Assembly (NCBI RefSeq): GCF_003931915.1
Contig: NZ_RSAA01000035.1
Location: 496,001-560,000 of the forward strand
Length of the DNA: 64,000 nt
DNA from: Saccharopolyspora rhizosphaerae
Lineage (GTDB): Bacteria > Actinomycetota > Actinomycetes > Mycobacteriales > Pseudonocardiaceae
Reading direction: 5' to 3'
In this document: in pieces, positions 24,020 to 32,510 of the stretch
Position numbering within the stretch: the stretch's first letter is position 1
Layout: each line of letters starts with the position of its first letter
Position numbers and translations under genes: made by a program
Notes under the pieces: generated by a model
What the model was told of the DNA's origin: nothing
Seen by the model: the letters and a program-made list of their open reading frames with translations, nothing else
Database searches by the model: none

Positions 24020-25123
24020 TCACTGCCCGGGTGCGTTCTGCGCGCCGCGCACCGAAGTCGGACTGCCCGGAGGCTCCGCGCAGTGCGCTTCCTTGTTCAA
24101 CGGCGCCGGCGACATGTCGTTACCGGCCCGCTCCGGTGTTCCCTCATACCCCTTGGTACACGGCATCGGATCGAAGAGGTTGAGCACCAGTCCGAAGTGA
24201 GCGGTGCCATCCCCGGGGACGACGGTGTTGGACACCGCCACCTGCGCCGGGTAGCTGACGAAGAGCTGCTCGATGCCGTCCACGTGGGACGACAGCAGCT
24301 TCGAGGTCGTGGTCAGGTTCGCCAGCAGCGGCCCGACCCGAGGGTTGTCCTTGATCAAGCCGGACAGCTGCACGGCGGCCGGCGGAGCCTTCTGGATGAC
24401 GCCGCGCAGGTCGCCGTCGGAGCGTTCCAGCGACTGGGACAGCAGGTTCAGGTCCTTGCTGAAGGACTTGATGGCCGAACCCTGGTCGTTCTGGGTGGCC
24501 AGCACCGTCTTGCCGTCCTCGAGCAGCTGCACCGTCTGCGGCAGGTGGTTCTGCGCCTGCGTGGTGAACTCCCGCGAAGTGTCCAAGATGGTCTGCAGGT
24601 GACCGCCGTTGTCGCGGAAGGCGGTTCCCAGCTCGGTGACGACGGTGCGCAACGAGTCCTGCGGGACCGACTTGGCGAAGCCGTCCAGGTTCATCATCAG
24701 GTCCTGGACCGGCAGCGGCGTGGTCGTCTGCGATTCGGCGATGACCGAGCCGTCGTGGAGGTACGGGCCCTTGTCCTGCTTGGGACGCAGGTCGACGTAC
24801 TGCTCACCGACCGCGGAGCGGTTGGTGATCACGGCCTCCACGTTGGACGGGATGCGGGGCGCCTTCTCCTCGATGTCCAGCGGGACCCGGATGCCCTTGC
24901 CGGTCAGCTCGATCTTGCCGACCCGGCCGACCGGCACGCCCCGGTAGGTGACTTCGGCGTTCTCGAAGACACCACCGGTGCTGGCCAGCTCCACCGACAC
25001 CTCGTAGCCGCGGTTGCCGAACAACCGGTCCAACCCCGCGTACTTGAACCCGGCGTAGCTGCAGCCGATCAACGCGATCAGCACGAACGCGATGATCTGG
25101 AATCGGGCGCGACGGGTGAGCAT
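24020..25123 (-). CDS. mceF: MCE-family substrate-binding protein F
   Basis: 367 residues from ATG 25123, sharing one base with the mceE stop (TGATG). A membrane anchor at residues 8-26 is followed by the MCE/MlaD domain (about 38-115; RGVPVGRVGKIELTG), then a helical segment of the needle type to about 290 and a short Cys-containing tail. MCE proteins A-F are thought to assemble into a hexameric tunnel that carries lipids from the outer layers to the YrbE permease. Position six in the series defines it as F. Confidence 0.93.
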   Translation of the reverse strand: MLTRRARFQIIAFVLIALIGCSYAGFKYAGLDRLFGNRGYEVSVELASTGGVFENAEVTYRGVPVGRVGKIELTGKGIRVPLDIEEKAPRIPSNVEAVITNRSAVGEQYVDLRPKQDKGPYLHDGSVIAESQTTTPLPVQDLMMNLDGFAKSVPQDSLRTVVTELGTAFRDNGGHLQTILDTSREFTTQAQNHLPQTVQLLEDGKTVLATQNDQGSAIKSFSKDLNLLSQSLERSDGDLRGVIQKAPPAAVQLSGLIKDNPRVGPLLANLTTTSKLLSSHVDGIEQLFVSYPAQVAVSNTVVPGDGTAHFGLVLNLFDPMPCTKGYEGTPERAGNDMSPAPLNKEAHCAEPPGSPTSVRGAQNAPGQ

Positions 25124-26301
25124 CAGCTGTCACCTCCGAACAGCCAGCCCAGCAGACCGCCGCCGGACTTCTCCGGTGCCGGCTTGGGCGGTGCGGGTTG
25201 TTGCTGCTGCGGCTGTCCCAGCGGCAGCGGCACCGAGTCCGGCAGTGGCACCAGCGGCTGGCGGGAGCGGCCGAGGTTCTCCACGATGTCGGTCAGGTTC
25301 AGGTCGACCTTGAGGTAGAGGTTGTTGTAGTCGCTCTTGCCGATGCCGTCCACGGCGTTGTCCGGGAACGGGAAGGTGACCAGCGTTTCCAGCGACTTCG
25401 GCAGCGAGTCGCCCGCGGCGGCCAGCTGGTGCAGCGTCGGCGCCAGCTTGTTGAGGTCGTGCACCAGGTCCTCGTGGGACTTGTCCACGACGTTGGTCGC
25501 CACCCCGGAGAGCTCGTCCAGCGACTGCAGCATGGTCACCAGCTGACCGCGCTGCTCGTTGAGCACCTTGAGCCCGGGGCCGAGGTCGCGCAGCGCGACG
25601 TCGATGCTGCCGCGCTGCTCGTTGAGCTTGGCCGAGAGCCGGTTGATGCTGTCCAGCGCCCGCACGATGTCGTTGCGCTGCGCGTCGAGCCCGGCGACCA
25701 GCTCGTCGAGGTTGTCGAGCAGGCTGCGGATGTCGGACTCGCGGCCGCTCATGGCCTTGTTGAGCTCCTTGGTGATGTCCTGCAGCTGCGCGACGCCGCC
25801 ACCGTTGAGCAGCAGCGACAGCGCGCCGAGGACCTCTTCCACCTCGGGGTTGCGACCGGTGCGGTCCAGCCCGATGGTCGCGCCGTCGCGCAGCCTCCCG
25901 ACGGCGGCCTGCGGGGGCGCGGACAGCTCGACGTACTTCTCACCGAGCAGGCTGGACTGGCGCAGCCGGGCGGTGGAGTTGGCGGGAAGCCTCACGTCGC
26001 CGTTGAGGGTGACCGTGACCTCGGCGTCCCACGTGCCCGGCGCCAGGGTGATGTTCGAGACCCGCCCGACGGCGACGTCGTTGACCCGCACGCCCGCGTT
26101 GGGCACCAGGTCGAGCACGTCGGAGAAGCGCACCTTCACGTCGTACGGGTGGTCGCCGACGTCCGCGCCGCCGGGCAGCGGCATGTCGTAGACGCCGCGC
26201 GAGGAGCACCCCGACAGCGCCACCAGACCGACCACCGCGACCGCGCCGACCTTGACGGCCGACTTGCGGTTGAGCGCGGATCGCAGGAGCCGCGAGATCA
26301 C
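25123..26301 (-). CDS. mceE: MCE-family lipoprotein E
   Basis: 392 residues from GTG 26301, overlapping the mceD stop (GTGA) with GGAGG upstream; an in-frame ATG further upstream lies inside mceD. The signal peptide ends in the lipobox LSGC with Cys32, so the mature protein should be lipid-anchored. The MCE domain (about 50-130; NDVAVGRVSNITLAPG) is followed by long helices and a Pro/Gln-rich tail ending GGGLLGWLFGGDS. A lipoprotein in fifth position is characteristic of MceE, equivalent to LprK/LprL-type proteins of mycobacteria. Confidence 0.94.
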   Translation of the reverse strand: MISRLLRSALNRKSAVKVGAVAVVGLVALSGCSSRGVYDMPLPGGADVGDHPYDVKVRFSDVLDLVPNAGVRVNDVAVGRVSNITLAPGTWDAEVTVTLNGDVRLPANSTARLRQSSLLGEKYVELSAPPQAAVGRLRDGATIGLDRTGRNPEVEEVLGALSLLLNGGGVAQLQDITKELNKAMSGRESDIRSLLDNLDELVAGLDAQRNDIVRALDSINRLSAKLNEQRGSIDVALRDLGPGLKVLNEQRGQLVTMLQSLDELSGVATNVVDKSHEDLVHDLNKLAPTLHQLAAAGDSLPKSLETLVTFPFPDNAVDGIGKSDYNNLYLKVDLNLTDIVENLGRSRQPLVPLPDSVPLPLGQPQQQQPAPPKPAPEKSGGGLLGWLFGGDS

Positions 26302-27491
26302 TGGCCACCTCCAGCGGGCTTGAGTCCGTTGGTCAGCGGCAGCGGCAGCGGCGGCAACTTGCCGTTCTGAACCGAGTTGAGCGTCTCGGCCAGCGTCGGG
26401 AGCTTCTCGGTGCCGGCCAGCACCGGGCGCAACGCGTTGCACGCGCTGCTGACCTCGATCGGGACCTGTTGCGGTGTGCTCTGGTCGAGCAGCTTGCAGA
26501 CCGACACCAGCGGCGGCTGGTTGAGCTCGTTGAACATCGCGCGCTGGTCCAGCGTCCCGGAAGCGCCGTTGTACGTGTTGTTCAAGTTGCTCATCGCCAG
26601 CGGCGCGGTGGTCAGCGACTCGTTGAGCGCTTCCTTCTGCTTGACCAGCACGGCGGCGACGTCGTGCAGCTGGCTGACGTTGGACTGCAGCAGTCCCCGG
26701 TTGTCCCGGACGAAGGACTCGACCTTGCCCAGCGCCACCGACAGCTCGGCCAGCGCGGCGCTCATGTCGTTGCGCTCACCGGCGAGGTTGCTGCTGACCT
26801 CCGCCATCTGCGTGTTGAAGCGGCGCATCTGGCCGTCGTTGTCGGCCAGCATCCCGGTGAAGCGCTGCAGGTTGTCGACGGTCTTGAACAGCTCCTCGCT
26901 GTTGCCCGACATCGTCGTCCCGGCCTCGCCGAGGTTGCGCAGGGTGTCCGACAGCGCCTTGCCGTTGCCCTGCAGGTTGGCCGCCCCGGTGTTGAGCAGG
27001 TCGGTCAGCGCGCCGTTCTTGTTGGCCCCGTTGGGCCCGAGGGCCTTCGTGAGGTCGTTGAGGCTGCGGTAGATGTTGTCCAGCTCGACGGGCGTCGCGG
27101 TCCGCTCGGCGGGGATCACCGCGTCGTCCCCGAGCTTCGGACCTCCCTTGTAGACCGGGGCGAACTGCACGTACCGGTCGGAGACGATGCTGGGCGAGAC
27201 CGCCACCAGGCTCGCGTTCGCGGGGATCGCGGTGTCGCGCTCCACGCTCATGGTGACCTTGACCTGCTTGCCCTGCGGCGTGACCTCGTCGATGGTGCCG
27301 ATCGGAACGCCGAGGATCCGCACGTCACCGCCGGGGTAGAGGCCGACCGCGGCGTCGAAGTAGGCGGTGACCTTGCGCTCGGCCGCTCCGTAGAACAACC
27401 ACCAGCCGCCGACCGCGCCGAGCAGCACGACCACGATCCCGATGGTGAGGATCTTGGCCAGGTTCGAGCTCTTCGAGGGTGCGTTCGTCAT
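26298..27491 (-). CDS. mceD: MCE-family protein D
   Basis: 397 residues from ATG 27491. An N-terminal membrane helix (about 14-34) precedes the MCE domain (about 40-120; RILGVPIGTIDEVTPQG) and a long helical region with heptad spacing to about 330. The C-terminal part has two cysteines (VCKLLDQ, SSACNALRP) and a Pro/Leu-rich end. Its ATG overlaps the mceC stop (ATGA), so the subunits are translated in step. Confidence 0.93.
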   Translation of the reverse strand: MTNAPSKSSNLAKILTIGIVVVLLGAVGGWWLFYGAAERKVTAYFDAAVGLYPGGDVRILGVPIGTIDEVTPQGKQVKVTMSVERDTAIPANASLVAVSPSIVSDRYVQFAPVYKGGPKLGDDAVIPAERTATPVELDNIYRSLNDLTKALGPNGANKNGALTDLLNTGAANLQGNGKALSDTLRNLGEAGTTMSGNSEELFKTVDNLQRFTGMLADNDGQMRRFNTQMAEVSSNLAGERNDMSAALAELSVALGKVESFVRDNRGLLQSNVSQLHDVAAVLVKQKEALNESLTTAPLAMSNLNNTYNGASGTLDQRAMFNELNQPPLVSVCKLLDQSTPQQVPIEVSSACNALRPVLAGTEKLPTLAETLNSVQNGKLPPLPLPLTNGLKPAGGGQ

Positions 27492-28468
27492 TGCTTGCAG
27501 CCCTCCTGGTTGATCGGTCCGACGGCGGGCGGCAGCAGACCGCAGATGTAGGTGTCGAACCAGTGGCCGTTGCCGAGCACGTTCGAGAACAGCCTGGTGA
27601 ACGGGGCGAAGTTGTTCAGGCTCCGGTCCAGGTTCTGCTGGTTGCGCTGCAGCATCTTGGTCACCTTGTCGAGCTGTGCCAGCGTGGGCTTCAGCTGCGC
27701 CTGGTTGTCGTCGACCAACCCGGTCAGCTGCTGCGACAGCTCCTGGGTCCCGGTCAGCAGCGAGGAGATCGAGTCGCGCCGGGCCCGCAGTTCCTGCAGC
27801 AGCAGGTTGCCGTCGGCGAGCAGCTTCTCGAAGTCCTGGTTGCGGTCGGCGAGCTGCTGGGAGACCTGCGTGGTGTTCTGCAGCAGGTGCTCGATCTCCT
27901 CGTCGCGCGAGGAGATCGTCTGCGACAGCTGGGAGAGCCCGTTGAGGGCCCCGCTGACCTCGCCCGGGGTGTCCTTGAACGTGCTGGAGAGCGTCTCGAA
28001 GCTCTTGGCCAGCTGCGCGGTGTCGATCTGGTCGACGTTCTTGGACAGGTCGCTGAACGCTTCGATGACGTCGTAGGGCGACATCGTCCGGTTCAGCGGG
28101 ATCGGCTGGTCGTTGTCGAGCGGCTTGGAGCCCTGCGGGTCCAGGGCCAGGTACTTCTGGCCGAGCAGCGTCTTGACCTTGATCGCGGCGGTGGTGTGGT
28201 CGCCGAGCTCGGCGTCGTCGACCCGGAAGCTGACCTTCACGTGGTCGCCCTCCAGCTCGACGTCGGAGACCTGACCGACCTTGACGCCGGCGACGCGGAC
28301 CTCGTTGTCCGCACGCAGTCCGGCGGCTTCGGTGAAGTGCGCGGTGTAGGTCGTGCCGCTCAGCAGCGGCAGCCGCTCGTAGTTCGCCGCCAGCAAGAAC
28401 AGCGCCACCAGCACGAGGATGCCGGCGACACCGATCTTGAGCGGATCGCGCTGGGAGAAGGTACTCAT
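27488..28468 (-). CDS. mceC: MCE-family protein C
   Basis: 326 residues from ATG 28468, overlapping the mceB stop by ATGA; an apparent upstream extension falls inside mceB. A single anchor helix (about 12-30) is followed by the MCE domain (about 38-120; RVAGVKVGQVSDVELEGD) and coiled helices rich in Gln and Leu (QLTGLVDDNQAQLKPTL) to about 300. The short tail has two cysteines near the end. As in other Mce proteins, the helices should build the tunnel and the MCE domains the hexamer ring. Confidence 0.93.
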   Translation of the reverse strand: MSTFSQRDPLKIGVAGILVLVALFLLAANYERLPLLSGTTYTAHFTEAAGLRADNEVRVAGVKVGQVSDVELEGDHVKVSFRVDDAELGDHTTAAIKVKTLLGQKYLALDPQGSKPLDNDQPIPLNRTMSPYDVIEAFSDLSKNVDQIDTAQLAKSFETLSSTFKDTPGEVSGALNGLSQLSQTISSRDEEIEHLLQNTTQVSQQLADRNQDFEKLLADGNLLLQELRARRDSISSLLTGTQELSQQLTGLVDDNQAQLKPTLAQLDKVTKMLQRNQQNLDRSLNNFAPFTRLFSNVLGNGHWFDTYICGLLPPAVGPINQEGCKQ

Positions 28469-29523
28469 CGCTGACACCTCGGCTGGGTCACGGGGGCCAG
28501 CGGCAGCGGCAGGTTGGCCTTGCCGACGCCGACGTTGCCGGAGGCCTCGCACAGGAAGAAGTTGAACCACGACCCGTGCGAAGCCGAGCGGCTGAGGCTC
28601 TCGATCTTGTTGGGCATGTTGTGCAGCACCCGGTCCACCAGCTGCTCGTGGTCGTTGAGGTTCTTCGACAGCTGGCCGAGACCCTCGATGTCCTGCTTCA
28701 GACCCGGCCTGGCGTCCTGCAGGAGCCCGGCCGTGGTGTTGGTCAGTCCGTCCATCGCGGTGATCGCGCTGCCAATGGACTCGCGGTCCTGGGCGAGGCC
28801 GGAGACGACCTGCCGCAGCTGACCGACCAGTTCGGACAACCGCTGGTCACGCGCGTTGACGGTGTCCAGCACGCCGTTGAGGTTGTTGATGACCTCGCCG
28901 ATCACCTGGTCGCGGGAGGCGATGGTGGTCGTCAGCGACGCCGTGTGCGACAGCAGGCTCTCGACCGTGCCGCCCTCGCCCTGCAGGACCTGGATGATCT
29001 CGTAGGACAGCTTGTTGACGTCCTCCGGCGACAGCGCCTGGAACAGCGGCTTGAACCCGCCGAGCAGCACGGTCAGGTCCAGCGCCGGCTTGGTGCGCTC
29101 CAGCGGGATCATGCCGCCCGGCGGCAGGAACCCACCCTGGACGGTGCGGCCGGCGGCGCCGCCGGACCCGTTGGACGTGGAGCCCTGCTCCAGCGCGATG
29201 TAGCGCTGTCCCACCAGGTTCCGGTACTTGATGGTCGCGGTCACCGTGGACGGCAGCCGCCGGTCGGCGACGTTGAACTTCACCTCGGCGACCTTGTTGT
29301 CGACGAGTTCGATGTTCTCGACCTCACCGACCTTCACACCGGAGATGCGCACTTCGTCGCCCTCGTTGAGGGCGGTGACGTCGGTGAACCGCGCGGTGTA
29401 GGAGTTCGCCGAGCGCAGGTCCTGGTTGGCGATCGTCATGACCAGCAGCCCGGCTGCGAGCGCGGTGATCACCACGAAGATCAGGAACTTGGTCAGCGGT
29501 CCGCGGATGCTGATCCCGTTCAT
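28465..29523 (-). CDS. mceB: MCE-family protein B
   Basis: 352 residues from ATG 29523, overlapping the mceA stop by ATGA. There is a membrane anchor at about 10-30, the MCE domain at about 38-125 (RISGVKVGEVENIELVDN, then LVGQRYIALEQG), a Gly/Pro-rich insert, a helical shaft to about 320, and a short tail with CEASGNVGVGKANLP. Two cysteines near the C-terminus could form a disulphide outside the membrane. Confidence 0.93.
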   Translation of the reverse strand: MNGISIRGPLTKFLIFVVITALAAGLLVMTIANQDLRSANSYTARFTDVTALNEGDEVRISGVKVGEVENIELVDNKVAEVKFNVADRRLPSTVTATIKYRNLVGQRYIALEQGSTSNGSGGAAGRTVQGGFLPPGGMIPLERTKPALDLTVLLGGFKPLFQALSPEDVNKLSYEIIQVLQGEGGTVESLLSHTASLTTTIASRDQVIGEVINNLNGVLDTVNARDQRLSELVGQLRQVVSGLAQDRESIGSAITAMDGLTNTTAGLLQDARPGLKQDIEGLGQLSKNLNDHEQLVDRVLHNMPNKIESLSRSASHGSWFNFFLCEASGNVGVGKANLPLPLAPVTQPRCQR

Positions 29524-30863
29524 CGGTAGCTCACCTCCGCACCTCGCAGCACCGGACCGACCAGCAGCCCGCCCCAGTCGGGCACCTCGGAGGAGGGCCT
29601 GCCCAGGGCCGGGGCCAGCACGGTGGCCACCACATCGCGCTCAGCGGGCGAGTTCACCCACTGCGCGGAGGTGCCGGCCGGCGCCGACTGCGGGTTCGTG
29701 CTCGCGGCCGGGTTCAGGCCACCGGTGGCCGGACGCGACGCGGGCGGCGCGACCGAGCCGTCCTTGAACGGCCCGTCCGGCGGGTATTCCGGCATCGGGT
29801 CCAAGTGCTCCATGAAGTTGTAGCAACGCGGTCCGCGCTTGTCGGCGAACTGCGGCTCGTCCCGGTTCGGGACGTACTTGCCGCGGTGCGGGGCGACTTC
29901 CAGCGTCACGTGCAGGCCGGGCTCGTCGGTGCCCTCGCCGAACACCTTGCGGATGCGCGGGACGTACTCGGCCATCTCGTTGAGGAAGCACGGGTAGGAC
30001 GGCGAGTACTTGGCCAGCACGTCCAGGGTCGGGCGCTGCGCGTCCGCCAGCTGGATCATGTTCTGCCCGTTGTTGTTGAGGAACGTCGTCAGGTCACCGG
30101 AGCTGGTGGTGAGCTGGCCGGTCATCTTCTGCAGGTTCTGCTTCTGGTCCACCAAGGTCCGGGCCGTGGTGGAGAAGTTGTCCAGCGCGGAGATGATGTC
30201 CGGCGCGGCCTGCTCGTAGGTCTGCGCGACCCCGACCAGCTCCCGCAGGTTGTCCCGCAGGTCCGGGATCGCCGGGTTGAGGCCGTCCAGGTAGGTGTTG
30301 AGCTGCACCAGCGTGTCGCCGACCTGCTCGCCCCGGCCGGACAGCGCCTGGTCCAGCGCGTTGAGCGTGGCCGCGAGGTCGTCGGGGTTCACCGCCTGCA
30401 GCACCGGCATGGTGTCGGCCAGCACCGTCTCCAGCTCGAGACCGGCGCGGGTGCGGTCCTGCTCGATCACACCGCCCGCGGCCAACGTCTTCGACACGGG
30501 CTTGTCGGGCAGTTCGAGCGCCACGTACCGCTCGCCGAACAGCGTGCGGGGCAGCAGCTGCGCGGAGACGTTCGCCGGGATCTTCTCGGCCATCTCCGGC
30601 TGCAGCGCCAGGTGCAGCTCGGCGCCCCCGCCGTCGGACTTCACCTCGACGACGCGGCCGACGATCATGCCGCGGACCTTCACGTCGGAGTCCGGCAGGA
30701 TCTGGTTGCCCGTGGAGGCGGCCTTGAGGACCACGTCCGAAGAGGACGTGAACGCCTTGTTGTAGAACGCCAGGCACAGCACGACGAAGAGGACCATGCT
30801 CATCAGCAGCGCCAGGCCCATCAGCCTGCGCTTGACCTTGGTGACCGTTCCGCGCGCGCTCAT
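29520..30863 (-). CDS. mceA: MCE-family protein A
   Basis: 447 residues from ATG 30863, overlapping the stop of the YrbE permease gene by ATGA. The anchor helix (about 16-35) is followed by the MCE domain (about 40-120; KVRGMIVGRVVEVKSDGG), helices to about 300, and a longer C-terminal part than in its sisters. That part has the cysteine pair PCFLNEM and RCYNFMEHLDP, then a Pro/Ala-rich tail. The extended disulphide-bearing tail is common in first-position Mce proteins. Confidence 0.93.
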   Translation of the reverse strand: MSARGTVTKVKRRLMGLALLMSMVLFVVLCLAFYNKAFTSSSDVVLKAASTGNQILPDSDVKVRGMIVGRVVEVKSDGGGAELHLALQPEMAEKIPANVSAQLLPRTLFGERYVALELPDKPVSKTLAAGGVIEQDRTRAGLELETVLADTMPVLQAVNPDDLAATLNALDQALSGRGEQVGDTLVQLNTYLDGLNPAIPDLRDNLRELVGVAQTYEQAAPDIISALDNFSTTARTLVDQKQNLQKMTGQLTTSSGDLTTFLNNNGQNMIQLADAQRPTLDVLAKYSPSYPCFLNEMAEYVPRIRKVFGEGTDEPGLHVTLEVAPHRGKYVPNRDEPQFADKRGPRCYNFMEHLDPMPEYPPDGPFKDGSVAPPASRPATGGLNPAASTNPQSAPAGTSAQWVNSPAERDVVATVLAPALGRPSSEVPDWGGLLVGPVLRGAEVSYR

Positions 30864-31699
30864 CCGGTGATCCGCACGGTCGTCGTGGTGCCCCAGATCG
30901 CGAGGCTGAGGAAGAAGTCCAGCAGCGCCGTGGTCACGATGGCGGTCCGCACCGCGCGTCCCACCGCGACGCCGACCCCGGCGGGGCCACCGCTGGCCCG
31001 GTACCCGTAGTAGCAGTGCGTCATGATCACCACCACGCTGAAGATCAGGACCTTCCCGAAGGACCACAGCACGTCCTCGGGAGGCAGGAACAGGTTGAAG
31101 TAGTGGTCGTAGGTGCCCGCCGACTGGCCGTAGAGGTAGACCGTCACGCCCCGAGCCGCGACGTAGGACGTCAGCAGGCCCAGCACGTAGAGCGGGATGA
31201 CCGCGATGAACCCGGCCATCACGCGGGTGGTCACCAGGTACGGCAGGCTCGGCACGCCCATGACCTCGAGCGCGTCGATCTCGTCGGAGATCCGCATCGC
31301 GCCGAGCTGGGCGGTGAACCCGGAGCCGACCGTCGCCGAGAGAGCCAGGCCGGCCACCAGCGGGGCGATCTCCCGGGTGTTGAAGTAGGCCGAGATGAAG
31401 CCGGCGAACGCCGAAGTCCCCAGCTGGTCGAGGGCCGCGAAGCCCTGCAGACCGACGACGGTGCCGGTGAACAGCGTCAGACCGATCATCACGCCGACCG
31501 TGCCGCCGATGACCGCCAGGGCGCCGCTGCCGAAGCTGACCTCGGCCAGCAGGCGCAGCGTCTCCTTGGCGTAGCGGGTGATGGCCCGAGGGATCCACGC
31601 CAGCGAGCGGATGTAGAACGACATCTGGTCGCCCAGGTCGTCCAGCAGCTCGACCGGCCGTCGGGCCGCGCGCTTGGCGCGCTGCGAGATCGTCACCAT
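30860..31699 (-). CDS. yrbEB: MlaE/YrbE-type permease, second subunit
   Basis: 279 residues from ATG 31699. It has five to six membrane helices and the MlaE/YrbE permease signature EIDALEVMGVPSLPYLVTTRV near residue 147. With the preceding YrbE protein it should form the inner-membrane heterodimer on which the Mce hexamer stands and which MceG powers. It lies 22 nt after its partner and overlaps mceA by ATGA. Confidence 0.93.
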   Translation of the reverse strand: MVTISQRAKRAARRPVELLDDLGDQMSFYIRSLAWIPRAITRYAKETLRLLAEVSFGSGALAVIGGTVGVMIGLTLFTGTVVGLQGFAALDQLGTSAFAGFISAYFNTREIAPLVAGLALSATVGSGFTAQLGAMRISDEIDALEVMGVPSLPYLVTTRVMAGFIAVIPLYVLGLLTSYVAARGVTVYLYGQSAGTYDHYFNLFLPPEDVLWSFGKVLIFSVVVIMTHCYYGYRASGGPAGVGVAVGRAVRTAIVTTALLDFFLSLAIWGTTTTVRITG

Positions 31700-31721
31700 G
31701 TTCCCATTCCCCTGGCGGCCG

Positions 31722-32510
31722 TCACATTCCCTTTGGCGGGACCAACTGCAGGTAGAGCGTCGTGAGGATGAAGTTCACCGCGAACAGCAGCAGGAAGGTG
31801 ATGACCACCGACTGGTTCACGGCGTCCCCGACGCCCTTCGGGCCTGGTGGCGGGTTGAGGCCGCGGAAGGCCGCCACCACTCCGGCCAGGAAGCCGAAGA
31901 TCAGTGCCTTGAGCTCGCTGATCCACAGGTCCGGCAGCTGGGCCAGCGCGTTGAAGCTGGCCATGTACGCACCGGGCGTGCCGTCCTGCATGATCACGTT
32001 GAACGTGTAGCCGCCCATCACGCCGACGACGCTGACCATGCCGTTGAGCAGCACGGCGACCAGCATCGCGGCCAGCACCCGAGGCACCACGAGGCGCTGG
32101 ATCGGCGAGACGCCCAGCACCTCCATCGCGTCGATCTCGTCGCGGATCTTGCGCGACCCCAGGTCGGCGCAGATCGCCGAGCCACCCGCACCGGCGATCA
32201 GCAGAGCCGTCACGATCGGGCTGGCCTGCTGGATGATCGCCAGCACGCTGGCGGCACCTGTGAACGACTGAGCACCGATCTGCCTGGTCAGCGACCCCAG
32301 CTGGAGCGCGATGACCGCGCCGAAGGGGATCGAGACCAGTGCGGTCGGCAGGATCGTGACGCTGGCGATGAACCAGCACTGCTGGATGAACTCGCGGATC
32401 TGGAACGGCCGCGAGGGCATCGCCCGCACGATGTCCATGCCCAGCGCGAACAGGCGGCCGGTCTGGCGCAGCCCGCCCGCACCGGGGAACTGCACCCGGG
32501 ACGCGCTCAC
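31722..32510 (-). CDS. yrbEA: MlaE/YrbE-type permease, first subunit
   Basis: 262 residues from GTG 32510, overlapping the mceG stop (GTGA). Membrane helices span the protein and the conserved cytoplasmic loop reads RDEIDAMEVLGVSPIQRLVVPRV (segments within it shown), the site contacted by the ATPase in MlaE-type transporters. Preceding it is AGGSAICADLGSRKI, also conserved in the family. The protein lacks a signal peptide, as usual. Confidence 0.93.
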   Translation of the reverse strand: MSASRVQFPGAGGLRQTGRLFALGMDIVRAMPSRPFQIREFIQQCWFIASVTILPTALVSIPFGAVIALQLGSLTRQIGAQSFTGAASVLAIIQQASPIVTALLIAGAGGSAICADLGSRKIRDEIDAMEVLGVSPIQRLVVPRVLAAMLVAVLLNGMVSVVGVMGGYTFNVIMQDGTPGAYMASFNALAQLPDLWISELKALIFGFLAGVVAAFRGLNPPPGPKGVGDAVNQSVVITFLLLFAVNFILTTLYLQLVPPKGM